From NCBI GenBank assembly GCA_025353105.1, contig JANXRG010000079.1:1-62981 (forward strand): 62,981 nucleotides of DNA, given 5' to 3'. Source of the DNA: Verrucomicrobiota bacterium. Lineage in GTDB: Bacteria; Verrucomicrobiota; Verrucomicrobiia; Chthoniobacterales; SZAS-18. Below, one piece after another: positions 27,736 to 35,475 of this stretch. The notes under the pieces were generated by a model. It had not been told where the DNA came from. It saw only the letters and a program-made list of their open reading frames with translations, and searched no databases. A program made the translations under genes and the position numbers. Position 1 is the first letter of the stretch; each line of letters opens with the position of its first letter.

Positions 27736-27793
27736 AAATGCCGGACGCCAAGTGTGGAAATACGGCAAGATTGAATGGCGGCTACGCGGTGGT

Positions 27794-29815
27794 TCAGGCG
27801 GTCTTTGCGAATTCGACGAAGAAATCGAGCGATTGCGGATTTGCCATCGCGGCCGTGCTGGCCGCTGTCTCGAGGGGGATGCCAGAAAGAATGCGTTTCA
27901 CTGGCACCTCGAGTTTCTTGCCATTGAGCGTCTTCGGCACGTCTGGAATGGCGTGAATCGCGTCGGGCACATGGCGCGGGGACAGTTGCGCGCGGAGTCG
28001 CGCGTTGATGCGCGTGCGCAATTCTTCATCGAGCACCGAGCCTTCCCGCAGGACGATGAACAACAGCAGTTGGCCGTCGCGTCCCAGCGCGCCGGTGTCG
28101 ATCACGAGCGCGTCGGTGATCTCGGACATCTCCTCGATGGCGCGATAGAACTCGCTCGTGCCCATGCGCACACCGCCGCGGTTGAGCGTTGAGTCTGATC
28201 GGCCGTACACGATGCAGGCCCCGTCCTCGGTGATCTTGAGCCAGTCGCCGTGGCGCCACACTCCCGGAAAGTGATCGAAATAGCTCGCGCGCAGGCGGGC
28301 GCCATCAGGATCATTCCAAAACATCACGGGCATGGAAGGAAATGGTTTTGTCAGCACGAGCTCGCCCACCTCATTCTCCCGGGGCCGGCCGGATTCATCC
28401 CAAGACTCGACCGACGCGCCGAGTCCGCGGCATTGGATTTCACCCTCCCGCACGGGCAGCATCGGGTTGGAAAGGATGAATGCGGTGCACACATCAGTGC
28501 CACCGCTCACGGAGCCGAGTAGCAGATCGCGACCGACCTTGTCGTAGACCCAGTGGAAACCTTCCGGGGTTAGCGGGGCGCCGGTGGAACCCACGGCGCG
28601 AAGTCGCGCCAAGCCAAACTCCCGGGCCGGCTCGAGGCCTTCCTTCATGCAGGCGATCAAGTACGGCGCGCTGGTCCCGAAATAGGTGACATGGTTATCG
28701 GCGGCGAACTTCCACAAGACGCGCAAATCCGGATGTTTTGGGCTGCCGTCGTACAGGACGACCGTCGAACCCACGAGCAGGCCGGAGACGAGGAGGTTCC
28801 ACATCATCCATCCGGCCGTGGTAAACCAAAAAAATCGATCGTCGGGGCCGAGGTCGAGGTGGAACGCGAGCGCCTTGAGATGCTCGAGGAGGATACCGCC
28901 GTGACCCTGGACAATCGCTTTGGGAGCGCCCGTGGTGCCCGATGAATAAAGAATCCAGAGCGGATGCTCGAAAGGCACCGGCTCGAACCGCAGTGCGGCG
29001 TCGCGATGGACCGCCAGCGCCTGATCCCACGTGATGCGAGTGACGCGTGCCCGAAAGCTTGAGGTGCTCGGCAGGACGCCGCCGCACGGTCCGCCCCGAA
29101 TCACAATCAGCGCCTCGACGGAGCGAAGGCCCGCGAGCATTTCCTCTGCGGCCGGGCGGCGATCATGCGTCTTGCCCCCGTACCAATAGCCGTCGACGAC
29201 GATGAGAATCTTCGGCTCGATTTGGAGAAATTTTTCGACCACGCCACGCGCGGCCAGTTCTGCCGGCGCACTTGTCCAGATCGCCCCAAGACTCGCAGTG
29301 GCGAGAAACGCAACAATCGTCTCCGGGATGTTTGGCAAGTAACCGGCCACGCGATCCCCTTTCGTGACGCCGAGCTCCCGCAAATAGGCGGCAAGCTGGG
29401 CCACCTGCGTCCGCAATTCGGCGCGGGTCAGCGTTCGGCGGCGGGACCCGCCATCCGGGGCGGGTTCGCCGTCGAAAAGGATGGCGAGATGATCGTCGTC
29501 GTGGCGCAGCGCGGATTCCGCATAGTTCAGCGTGGCCCCTGGAAACCAATGGAAGCCGGGCATGCGGTCGCCGTTGACCAGCGGTTCTGCGGCGGCGCGG
29601 TGAAATGGCACTTCGAAAAATTCGGCGATGGAAGCCCAGAACCGACCGACGTCTTCCACCGACCAACGCCAGAGCGCCTCGTAGTCCGCAAACTTGAGTC
29701 CGCGCTTTTCCGCCAGCCAGCGTTCGTAGGCCGCCAGCCGGCAATTTTCCGCGTTCGCGGGCTGCGGCTGCCAAAGAATCCGGCCGCGTTCGGGGGAAGG
29801 GGACGTGGAACTCAT
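27794..29815 (-). CDS. Acetoacetate-CoA ligase (acetoacetyl-CoA synthetase)
   Basis: 673 residues from the ATG at 29815; the open frame further upstream lacks similarity. An ANL-family adenylate-forming enzyme that converts acetoacetate, ATP and CoA to acetoacetyl-CoA. The N-terminus (ILWQPQPANAENCRLAAYE) and MPGFHWFPGATLNYAE distinguish it from acetyl-CoA synthetases. Motif A3 is YSSGTTGAPKAIV, followed by GWMMWNLL, and the hinge region WRHGDWLKITEDG; C-terminal LNGKKLEVPVKRIL contains the catalytic Lys. It would salvage acetoacetate released by leucine oxidation or by the divergent beta-keto acid cleavage enzyme next door. Confidence 0.92.
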   Translation of the reverse strand: MSSTSPSPERGRILWQPQPANAENCRLAAYERWLAEKRGLKFADYEALWRWSVEDVGRFWASIAEFFEVPFHRAAAEPLVNGDRMPGFHWFPGATLNYAESALRHDDDHLAILFDGEPAPDGGSRRRTLTRAELRTQVAQLAAYLRELGVTKGDRVAGYLPNIPETIVAFLATASLGAIWTSAPAELAARGVVEKFLQIEPKILIVVDGYWYGGKTHDRRPAAEEMLAGLRSVEALIVIRGGPCGGVLPSTSSFRARVTRITWDQALAVHRDAALRFEPVPFEHPLWILYSSGTTGAPKAIVQGHGGILLEHLKALAFHLDLGPDDRFFWFTTAGWMMWNLLVSGLLVGSTVVLYDGSPKHPDLRVLWKFAADNHVTYFGTSAPYLIACMKEGLEPAREFGLARLRAVGSTGAPLTPEGFHWVYDKVGRDLLLGSVSGGTDVCTAFILSNPMLPVREGEIQCRGLGASVESWDESGRPRENEVGELVLTKPFPSMPVMFWNDPDGARLRASYFDHFPGVWRHGDWLKITEDGACIVYGRSDSTLNRGGVRMGTSEFYRAIEEMSEITDALVIDTGALGRDGQLLLFIVLREGSVLDEELRTRINARLRAQLSPRHVPDAIHAIPDVPKTLNGKKLEVPVKRILSGIPLETAASTAAMANPQSLDFFVEFAKTA

Positions 29816-29916
29816 TTTCAGGGGGTGCCGCAGCGTACCACAAAGTCGCGAAACGCGAGTCCAATCGCGCGTGCGTCGGCGTCCGCCCCGTGGCAAGTTC
29901 GAAGCTTCTCCATCCC

Positions 29917-30756
29917 ATGAGCGCTCTCGAATCACCTGCCGTTGTCTTGATGGTGAGTCCGACCGGAGCCCGGCGCACCAAGGTCGATCACCCCGCATTG
30001 CCGATGACGGCTGCGGAAATTGGCCGGGCGGCGGCCGAGGCGGCGGACGCGGGGGCGAATGCGATCCACGTGCACGTGCGGGATCGGGACGGTCGGCACA
30101 CGCTCGATCGCGACGCGTATGGCGAGGCGACCGCGGCGATCGAGCGGGAGGCGGGCGCGAGGCGTCTCGTCATTCAAGCGACGAGTGAAGCGTTCGGCGT
30201 CTACGAGCCGGCGCAGCAGATCGCGGCGATGCGGGCGTTGCGCCCCGGCGCGGTGTCGGTGGCCATCCGGGAAATTTTTCCGTCCGCGGAACAGGAGGCG
30301 CCGGCGGCCGATTTCTTCGCCTGGCTCGAGCGCGAGCGCATCGGCACGCAGTGCATTGTCTACAACGTCGACGAGCTTGGTTATTTTTATCAACTGCGGC
30401 GTCGCGGGATCATTCCCGGGAATCGCGTAACGCTGATGCTCGTGCTGGGGCGTTACACGACCAGCGCGGTTTCGAAACCGGTGGATCTGGTGCCGTATTT
30501 GCAGCGGTTGGACCCGGCGCAGCCGCACCGGTGGATGACGTGCGCGTTTGGTGAACACGAGGGTGCGTGCGTGCTGGCGGCGGCGGCGCTCGGCGGAGAC
30601 ATGCGCGTCGGGTTCGAGAACAATCTCCAGCTTGCCGACGGGTCGATCGCGTCGAATCCCGCCGCGCTGGTGGCGCAAGCTGCCGAGCTGGTACCCAGGA
30701 TGGCTCGCCGTCTCGGAACGTTCGAGGAAGCGCGCGTCGCGTTGGGGTGTGGGTAA
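29917..30756 (+). CDS. Beta-keto acid cleavage enzyme (BKACE, DUF849)
   Basis: 279 residues from the ATG at 29917. BKACE enzymes condense a beta-keto acid with acetyl-CoA to give acetoacetate and a CoA ester. Zn ligands are in AIHVHVRD (H51, H53) and the later VGFENN Glu; the SPTG and NVDELGYFY segments fit the family. The substrate class is not fixed by the family name: 3-keto-5-aminohexanoate, dehydrocarnitine and others are known. The neighbouring carnitine-dehydrogenase-like gene on the other strand favours dehydrocarnitine, and the divergent acetoacetate-CoA ligase would use the acetoacetate product. Divergent from that ligase across 101 bp. Confidence 0.85.
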   Translation: MSALESPAVVLMVSPTGARRTKVDHPALPMTAAEIGRAAAEAADAGANAIHVHVRDRDGRHTLDRDAYGEATAAIEREAGARRLVIQATSEAFGVYEPAQQIAAMRALRPGAVSVAIREIFPSAEQEAPAADFFAWLERERIGTQCIVYNVDELGYFYQLRRRGIIPGNRVTLMLVLGRYTTSAVSKPVDLVPYLQRLDPAQPHRWMTCAFGEHEGACVLAAAALGGDMRVGFENNLQLADGSIASNPAALVAQAAELVPRMARRLGTFEEARVALGCG

Positions 30757-30771
30757 GGCGCTTCTGCGCGA

Positions 30772-31710
30772 CTATCGCCGCAGCGCTTCGAGCAGCGCAA
30801 TGAGCGCGGCGTCGCGTTCGGCTTCGAGTTCGGGCACGCTGCGCCCCGCCGCCTCATCCGCGACCCCCTCGATCATGGCGCGTTTCAAGGCATCGGTCAG
30901 CGCGGGCGTCTTCAACTCGGACCACCGCTTCAGCTGACTCGGACCGAGATGCTCGAGATAATGCGCAATGCCGCCGGGTCCGCCTCCGAGATGGTAAAGC
31001 AGATGCGGACCCATGACCGCCCAGCGCAGTCCGGGACCCGTCGTCATGGCCGCGTCAATGTCCTCCACCGACGCGATCCCCTGTTCCACGAGGCTGACGG
31101 CCTCGCGATAGATCGCGGAATTCAGCCGGTTTGCGATGTGCCCGATCACCTCTTTGCGCACCACGATTGGACGCTTGCCAAGCTGCCTGTAGAAATCCAT
31201 GGCCCAGCGCACGGCGGGGCTCTCGGGCGAATGGCCCACGAGTTCGACCAGCGGCAGCAGATGCGGCGGATTGAACGGATGCGCAACGATAATCCGCTCG
31301 GGACGGCGCGAACATTCCGCGACGATCTGGCTTCGCAAGAGGGCCGAGGTACTCGATGCAATCACCACGCTTGGATCGAGCAAGAGATCCAACTGCGCGA
31401 GCACCTGACGCTTGAGCGCTTCGTTCTCCGGCACGTTTTCCTGAACGAATTGGGCGGGTGCCAGATCGCCCATCGCAGCGGTGAGTTTCAATTCACCCCG
31501 TTGGGTGGTCGTCGCGTGCAGGCGCTGGAGCGCGGGAGTGGCGCGATCGACAAAGTCGTGGAGCCGCTCCGCGAGAGCGGGGGAGGGATCCTGCGCGATG
31601 ACGTCGAACCCATGGTGCAGATACACGGCCGTCCAGCTTGCGCCGACGGTTCCGGCGGCTCCCAGGACCGCCACCGTCTTCACCTCGTTCCGCGGAATCA
31701 ATTCGCTCAT
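30772..31710 (-). CDS. 3-hydroxyacyl-CoA dehydrogenase family, L-carnitine-dehydrogenase-like
   Basis: 312 residues, the size of stand-alone L-carnitine 3-dehydrogenases. An N-terminal Rossmann fold has VAVLGAAGTVGASWTA; the catalytic region includes ASSTSALL, VAHPFNPPHLLPLVELVG and VRKEVIGHIANRLNSA. The C-terminal domain has GPGLRWAVMGP, a hallmark of the carnitine-dehydrogenase/lambda-crystallin branch rather than of fatty-acid oxidation enzymes. It would oxidise a beta-hydroxy acid with NAD to the keto acid that BKACE cleaves. The two genes are convergent, 15 bp apart. Carnitine as substrate is inference from context and the RWAVMGP region. Confidence 0.78.
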   Translation of the reverse strand: MSELIPRNEVKTVAVLGAAGTVGASWTAVYLHHGFDVIAQDPSPALAERLHDFVDRATPALQRLHATTTQRGELKLTAAMGDLAPAQFVQENVPENEALKRQVLAQLDLLLDPSVVIASSTSALLRSQIVAECSRRPERIIVAHPFNPPHLLPLVELVGHSPESPAVRWAMDFYRQLGKRPIVVRKEVIGHIANRLNSAIYREAVSLVEQGIASVEDIDAAMTTGPGLRWAVMGPHLLYHLGGGPGGIAHYLEHLGPSQLKRWSELKTPALTDALKRAMIEGVADEAAGRSVPELEAERDAALIALLEALRR

Positions 31711-31750
31711 GGGATGAAATGTTACGCCGTCTGGTCGTCGTGCGCCGACG

Positions 31751-32689
31751 TCAGGCCGGTATGATAATTTGCGGCGTGCCGCAGATGCGATCGGCGAGAT
31801 TCACAGGTCGCTCGAGCGATGCATGATGCGGTCGGATTTGATAACCCCAGACCTCGAACCGCCGCCATTGCACGGCGCCGAAGACCGTGGCAAACGCGCC
31901 GTCGACGGCGTCAGTGCCCTGCGCGATGTGCACGCGACCGATTCGCCGCTGATTGAAGCGGGCGTCGAAGACGTGCCACTGTCCGCCGAGCCAGACTTCA
32001 AAGTACGCGTGAAAATCGTTTGGCGCGCCGGGATCGGTCACGCCAATTTCCGGGAGGTAACCGGTGACGTAGCGCGTCGGCAGATTGAAACAGCGGCATA
32101 GCGCCAGCGCGAGATGCGCGAAATCGCGGCACACGCCGAACCCCTGCTGCAGGATGTCGTTTGCGGTGGTCACGGGTGAACCCGAAAACTGGCGGTATTC
32201 AATGTTGCGGTGCACCCAGTCGCAGATCGCCTGCACCTGTTCCACGCCGGACGGAAAGCTGGTGAAATGTTCGTTCGCAAACGCGTAAAGCCGATCGGAA
32301 TCGCAGTACCGGCTCGGCAGGGTGTACCGCAGCAATTCGACGGGCAGTTCCTCGACGCGCAGCGGTGGACCAATCGGTCCCGTGCGCTCGGGTTCGGACG
32401 AGACCCGCACGAGACTGTCGTAGCGGACGTGATTCACGCCGGCGCGGAGCTGATGGCAGTGGATGATGTTGCCGTGCGAATCCTCGTATTCGCGCACGGC
32501 ATGCAGTGGATGAAAGGTGAGTTGCTCCGCAAAAACAAACTGGCCCGGGCGCTGCCGCAACTTGAGCGTCAGAAAAATGGGCGCGTCGCCATGCGATTCG
32601 TAAATGAACTCGCAGCCGCAGCGCAGGATGAGGTCGAGCTGGCGCGGGACTTCTTCCGCAAAAGTGAAACTGGGCGCAAAAGCGGACAT
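31751..32689 (-). CDS. Transglutaminase-like (circularly conserved N-domain) protein
   Basis: 312 residues. The N-terminal beta domain (about 1-135) precedes a transglutaminase-like cysteine-protease core with a complete Cys-His-Asp triad: GVCRDFAHLALALCR, NDFHAYFEVWL and WHVFDARFN. No signal peptide. Such proteins are usually peptidases or amidases, but no substrate is established. It is the gene upstream of the carnitine-dehydrogenase-like gene (40 bp apart), so they may share a transcript. A functional link with the catabolic genes is not evident. Confidence 0.85.
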   Translation of the reverse strand: MSAFAPSFTFAEEVPRQLDLILRCGCEFIYESHGDAPIFLTLKLRQRPGQFVFAEQLTFHPLHAVREYEDSHGNIIHCHQLRAGVNHVRYDSLVRVSSEPERTGPIGPPLRVEELPVELLRYTLPSRYCDSDRLYAFANEHFTSFPSGVEQVQAICDWVHRNIEYRQFSGSPVTTANDILQQGFGVCRDFAHLALALCRCFNLPTRYVTGYLPEIGVTDPGAPNDFHAYFEVWLGGQWHVFDARFNQRRIGRVHIAQGTDAVDGAFATVFGAVQWRRFEVWGYQIRPHHASLERPVNLADRICGTPQIIIPA

Positions 32690-32701
32690 TTGAACGGACC
32701 G

Positions 32702-32760
32702 TTATGGGTTACGAGTTTTAGGTTATGAGCAATGGGTAATGGGTAATGGGTAATGGCCAA
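32702..32760. repeat. GGGTAAT tandem repeat with GAGTTTTAGG leader
   Basis: GGGTTACGAGTTTTAGGTTATG followed by three tandem GGGTAAT units at about 32733-32755. The remainder of the 225-bp gap to 32914 shows no gene. Confidence 0.75.
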
Positions 32761-32914
32761 GGAGCAATTCGTTTCGAGTCGCCCTCCGCCGGCAGATTTC
32801 TGCACGCTGGTTCAAATCGGGATCCGCCAGTCCGGTGCGAGCGTACCTCACCGCGCTGACCAACCCCATCATTAATCACTCATCGCCCAGCCTCGATTCC
32901 GGAAAACCCATGAC

Positions 32915-33742
32915 TCATAACGCCTTCGCGTCGCGATGTCGCCGGAAGCGGCGAACGCCGGCCAGCGATTTCGCCTCGAGGCGTGATGGAAACAGGAATG
33001 ACATCCACCACAGGATGCGGCCATAGCGCGGAAACACGATCACGGCGTCATTGCGCCGCACGCCGTCGAGGGTGAGGCGGGCGGCCTCTTCCGCGCTGAT
33101 CAGCTTGAAGGGGACCATGCGGCGGACCTTGTCCTGCGCGACCCCGATGGCGGTGGCATTCTCGTAGATGCGCGTGTCGATGAAGCCGGGACACAGCGCC
33201 GTGACGCGCACGCCCAGATCCCGCGCTTCGATGCGGAGATCCCGCGAGAGCGAAACGACCGCCGCCTTGGTCATCGCGTAGGGCGTGCCGGTGGGAAATC
33301 CCACGAGCCCGGACAGCGAGGAAGTATTTACAATGTGGCCAAAGCCCTGGCGCGTCATGATCGGATACGCCGCCATCACGCCGTGGATTACGCCCTTGAG
33401 GTTGATGTCGATGATGTGATTCCACTCGTCGAGCGAGACATCGCGCACATCGGCGGCGATTCCGATCCCGGCGTTGTTAAAAAGGTAGTCGATCCGGCCG
33501 TGGCGGGTGACCACGTCCTGCACGAGCGCGCCAAACGCCGCGGCATCGCGCACGTCGAGCCGGAAGGATTCCGCGCGGTCGCCGGCCGCCCGAATGGCTT
33601 CGGCCACGGTGGTCGCGGTCTCGCCGCGCGCGTCGGTGACAACCACGAAAGCCCCCTCGCGCGCCAGCGCCTCGGAGATCGCTTTTCCGATGCCGGACCC
33701 GCCGCCGGTCAGGAAGACGATCTTGTCGCGAAACTCGTCCAT
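32915..33742 (-). CDS. Short-chain dehydrogenase/reductase
   Basis: 275 residues from the ATG at 33742, 14 bp after the carboxyltransferase. A classical SDR: cofactor motif TGGGSGIGKA (residues about 12-21), NNAGIG, catalytic Ser in NTSSLSGLVG, YAMTKAA with the Tyr-x3-Lys pair, and CPGFIDT. The Asp after beta2 (VTDARG) points to NAD preference. The C-terminal extension IVFPRYGRILWWMSFLFPSR is hydrophobic then basic and may sit at the membrane. Last gene of the catabolic operon; the substrate, probably a hydroxyacyl or aldehyde intermediate, is not known. Confidence 0.88.
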   Translation of the reverse strand: MDEFRDKIVFLTGGGSGIGKAISEALAREGAFVVVTDARGETATTVAEAIRAAGDRAESFRLDVRDAAAFGALVQDVVTRHGRIDYLFNNAGIGIAADVRDVSLDEWNHIIDINLKGVIHGVMAAYPIMTRQGFGHIVNTSSLSGLVGFPTGTPYAMTKAAVVSLSRDLRIEARDLGVRVTALCPGFIDTRIYENATAIGVAQDKVRRMVPFKLISAEEAARLTLDGVRRNDAVIVFPRYGRILWWMSFLFPSRLEAKSLAGVRRFRRHRDAKAL

Positions 33743-33756
33743 GGTCGATGCCGCCG

Positions 33757-35352
33757 TCAGACCTGCATGACGCCGGAGTGGAAGCGCGCCTTGGGCGTCG
33801 GGCGACTGACCCATTCGAGGCATTTTCCGAGCACCGTACGCGTCTCGTGCGGCTGGATGATCGCATCGACCCAACCGCGGGCGGCGCCGTAACGGATGTC
33901 GGTCTGTTCCTGATACGTGCGGTGCACGCGTTCGCGCAGTTTTTCGTCCTCCTCGGGCGTGCTGACGCTGTTGCGCTTGAGCAGCGAATAGACCGTGCCG
34001 GCAGCCTGCGCGGCGCCCATCACGGCGTAGCGTGCGTTTGGCCAGGCGAAGATGAAACGCGGATCGTACGCGCGGCCGCACATCGCGTAGTTGCCGGCGC
34101 CAAACGATCCACCGATGACCACGGTGATCTTTGGCACGACGCTGTTGCTGACCGCGTTCACGAGTTTTGCACCGGAGCGAATGATGCCCGTTTGTTCGGC
34201 GTCGCGACCGACCATGAAGCCCTGCACATCCTGAAAGAAAATGATGGGCAGGCCGGTCTGGTTGCAATCCATGACGAAGCGCGCGGCCTTGTCGGCGCTG
34301 TCGGCATAGATCACCCCACCCATCTGGATGCCTTCCTTCTTGGTCCGAATTTGGAGGCGTTGGTTCGCGATGATGCCGACCGGATGTCCGCCGATTTTGG
34401 CATAGGTAGTGACCAGCGACTGGCCGTACTCGGCCTTCGATTCCAGCATCGAGTCGCGATCCACCACGCAACGAAGCATGTCGCGCGCGTCGTATTGTTT
34501 CGAGCCGTCCGGGCTGACAATGTCGTAGAGGAATTGCGGATCGCGTTCCGTGTCGTCGGCGAGCGCGATGATGGGTGGTTTGTTCGGCAACAGGTCCACG
34601 AGCGCGCGGAGCCGATCGAGGCACGAGGGGTCGTCCTTTTCACGAAAGTCCACCGTCCCGCTGATTTCCGCGTGCATCCGCGCGCCACCCAATTCCTCGG
34701 AATCGACCTCCTGGCCGATGGCCGCCTTGACCAGAGAGGGTCCCGCGAGGTAGAGCCCGCTGCCCTCGGTCATCAGAATCTTGTCGCAAAGCACCGGCAG
34801 ATACGCGCCGCCGGCGACGCAGTTGCCCATGATCGCCGCATATTGCGGCACGCCCGCGGCGGAAAGAATCGCGTTGTTGCGGAAGACGCGACCGAAGTCG
34901 TCCTCGTCCGGAAAAATTTCATCCTGCATAGGCAGAAACACGCCGGCGGAATCGACGAGATACAAAATCGGCAGTGCGCATTCAAACGCGATGCGTTGCG
35001 CGCGGATGACCTTCTTCGCGGTCTGGGGAAAGAACGCGCCCGCCTTCACGCTGGCGTCGTTCGCTGCGATCAAGCAAGGCTGACCCGAGACGCGCCCGAT
35101 TCCCGCGATGAAGCCCGCGGCCGGCGTGTCGCCCCAGTCCGGATACATCTTGTGCGCAGCCCAGAGGCCGAGTTCGAAAAAATCGTCGGGGTCGTCGAGG
35201 AGACGGGCGATGCGCTCGCGCGCGGTGAGACGGTTCAGTTTGTGGGCGCGAGCCACCGCGGATTTGCTGACCAGGCGCAGGGCCGTTTCCTCCGCGGCAA
35301 GAGTCGCGCTGACTTCGCGGAGCGTCGGTTTCGGAGCGGGAGATTTAGACAT
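33757..35352 (-). CDS. Acyl-CoA carboxylase carboxyltransferase (beta) subunit
   Basis: 531 residues from the ATG at 35352. Biotin-dependent carboxyltransferase of the propionyl-/methylcrotonyl-CoA type: ARERIARLLDD, GIGRVSGQPCLIAANDASVKAGAF, GVFLPMQ and the C-terminal half GSFGAGNYAMCGRAYDPRF, typical of the methylcrotonyl/geranyl branch. It transfers CO2 from carboxybiotin to an acyl-CoA. No biotin carboxylase/BCCP (alpha) gene is in the window, so its partner must be encoded elsewhere. Position between the 2-oxoacid dehydrogenase and an SDR suggests leucine or isovalerate oxidation, making methylcrotonyl-CoA the likely substrate. Confidence 0.88.
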   Translation of the reverse strand: MSKSPAPKPTLREVSATLAAEETALRLVSKSAVARAHKLNRLTARERIARLLDDPDDFFELGLWAAHKMYPDWGDTPAAGFIAGIGRVSGQPCLIAANDASVKAGAFFPQTAKKVIRAQRIAFECALPILYLVDSAGVFLPMQDEIFPDEDDFGRVFRNNAILSAAGVPQYAAIMGNCVAGGAYLPVLCDKILMTEGSGLYLAGPSLVKAAIGQEVDSEELGGARMHAEISGTVDFREKDDPSCLDRLRALVDLLPNKPPIIALADDTERDPQFLYDIVSPDGSKQYDARDMLRCVVDRDSMLESKAEYGQSLVTTYAKIGGHPVGIIANQRLQIRTKKEGIQMGGVIYADSADKAARFVMDCNQTGLPIIFFQDVQGFMVGRDAEQTGIIRSGAKLVNAVSNSVVPKITVVIGGSFGAGNYAMCGRAYDPRFIFAWPNARYAVMGAAQAAGTVYSLLKRNSVSTPEEDEKLRERVHRTYQEQTDIRYGAARGWVDAIIQPHETRTVLGKCLEWVSRPTPKARFHSGVMQV

Positions 35353-35475
35353 GGGAGACGCGCGTGGAAGAGATGCAAAAATGGCCAAATTCTCCAAGTT
35401 TACGAAATGGAGACGGGTCGGGAGAGGGACGATGCCGCATTTTCGCTCGGATGATTTATTGCCTGGCGTGATCTT

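Noticed and set aside
26703-32689. Orphan substrate-binding protein as part of the carnitine module
   Set aside because: It is of the NMT1 type rather than the betaine/carnitine-binding type and lacks transporter partners; linkage is only positional.
33743-34624. N-terminal extension of the SDR frame to 34624
   Set aside because: It overlaps the carboxyltransferase in another frame and is Arg-rich; the SDR fold starts right at the ATG at 33742.
33748-35454. 568-codon plus-strand frame opposite the carboxyltransferase
   Set aside because: His/Asp/Arg-rich antisense of a strongly conserved carboxyltransferase; typical GC-rich shadow.
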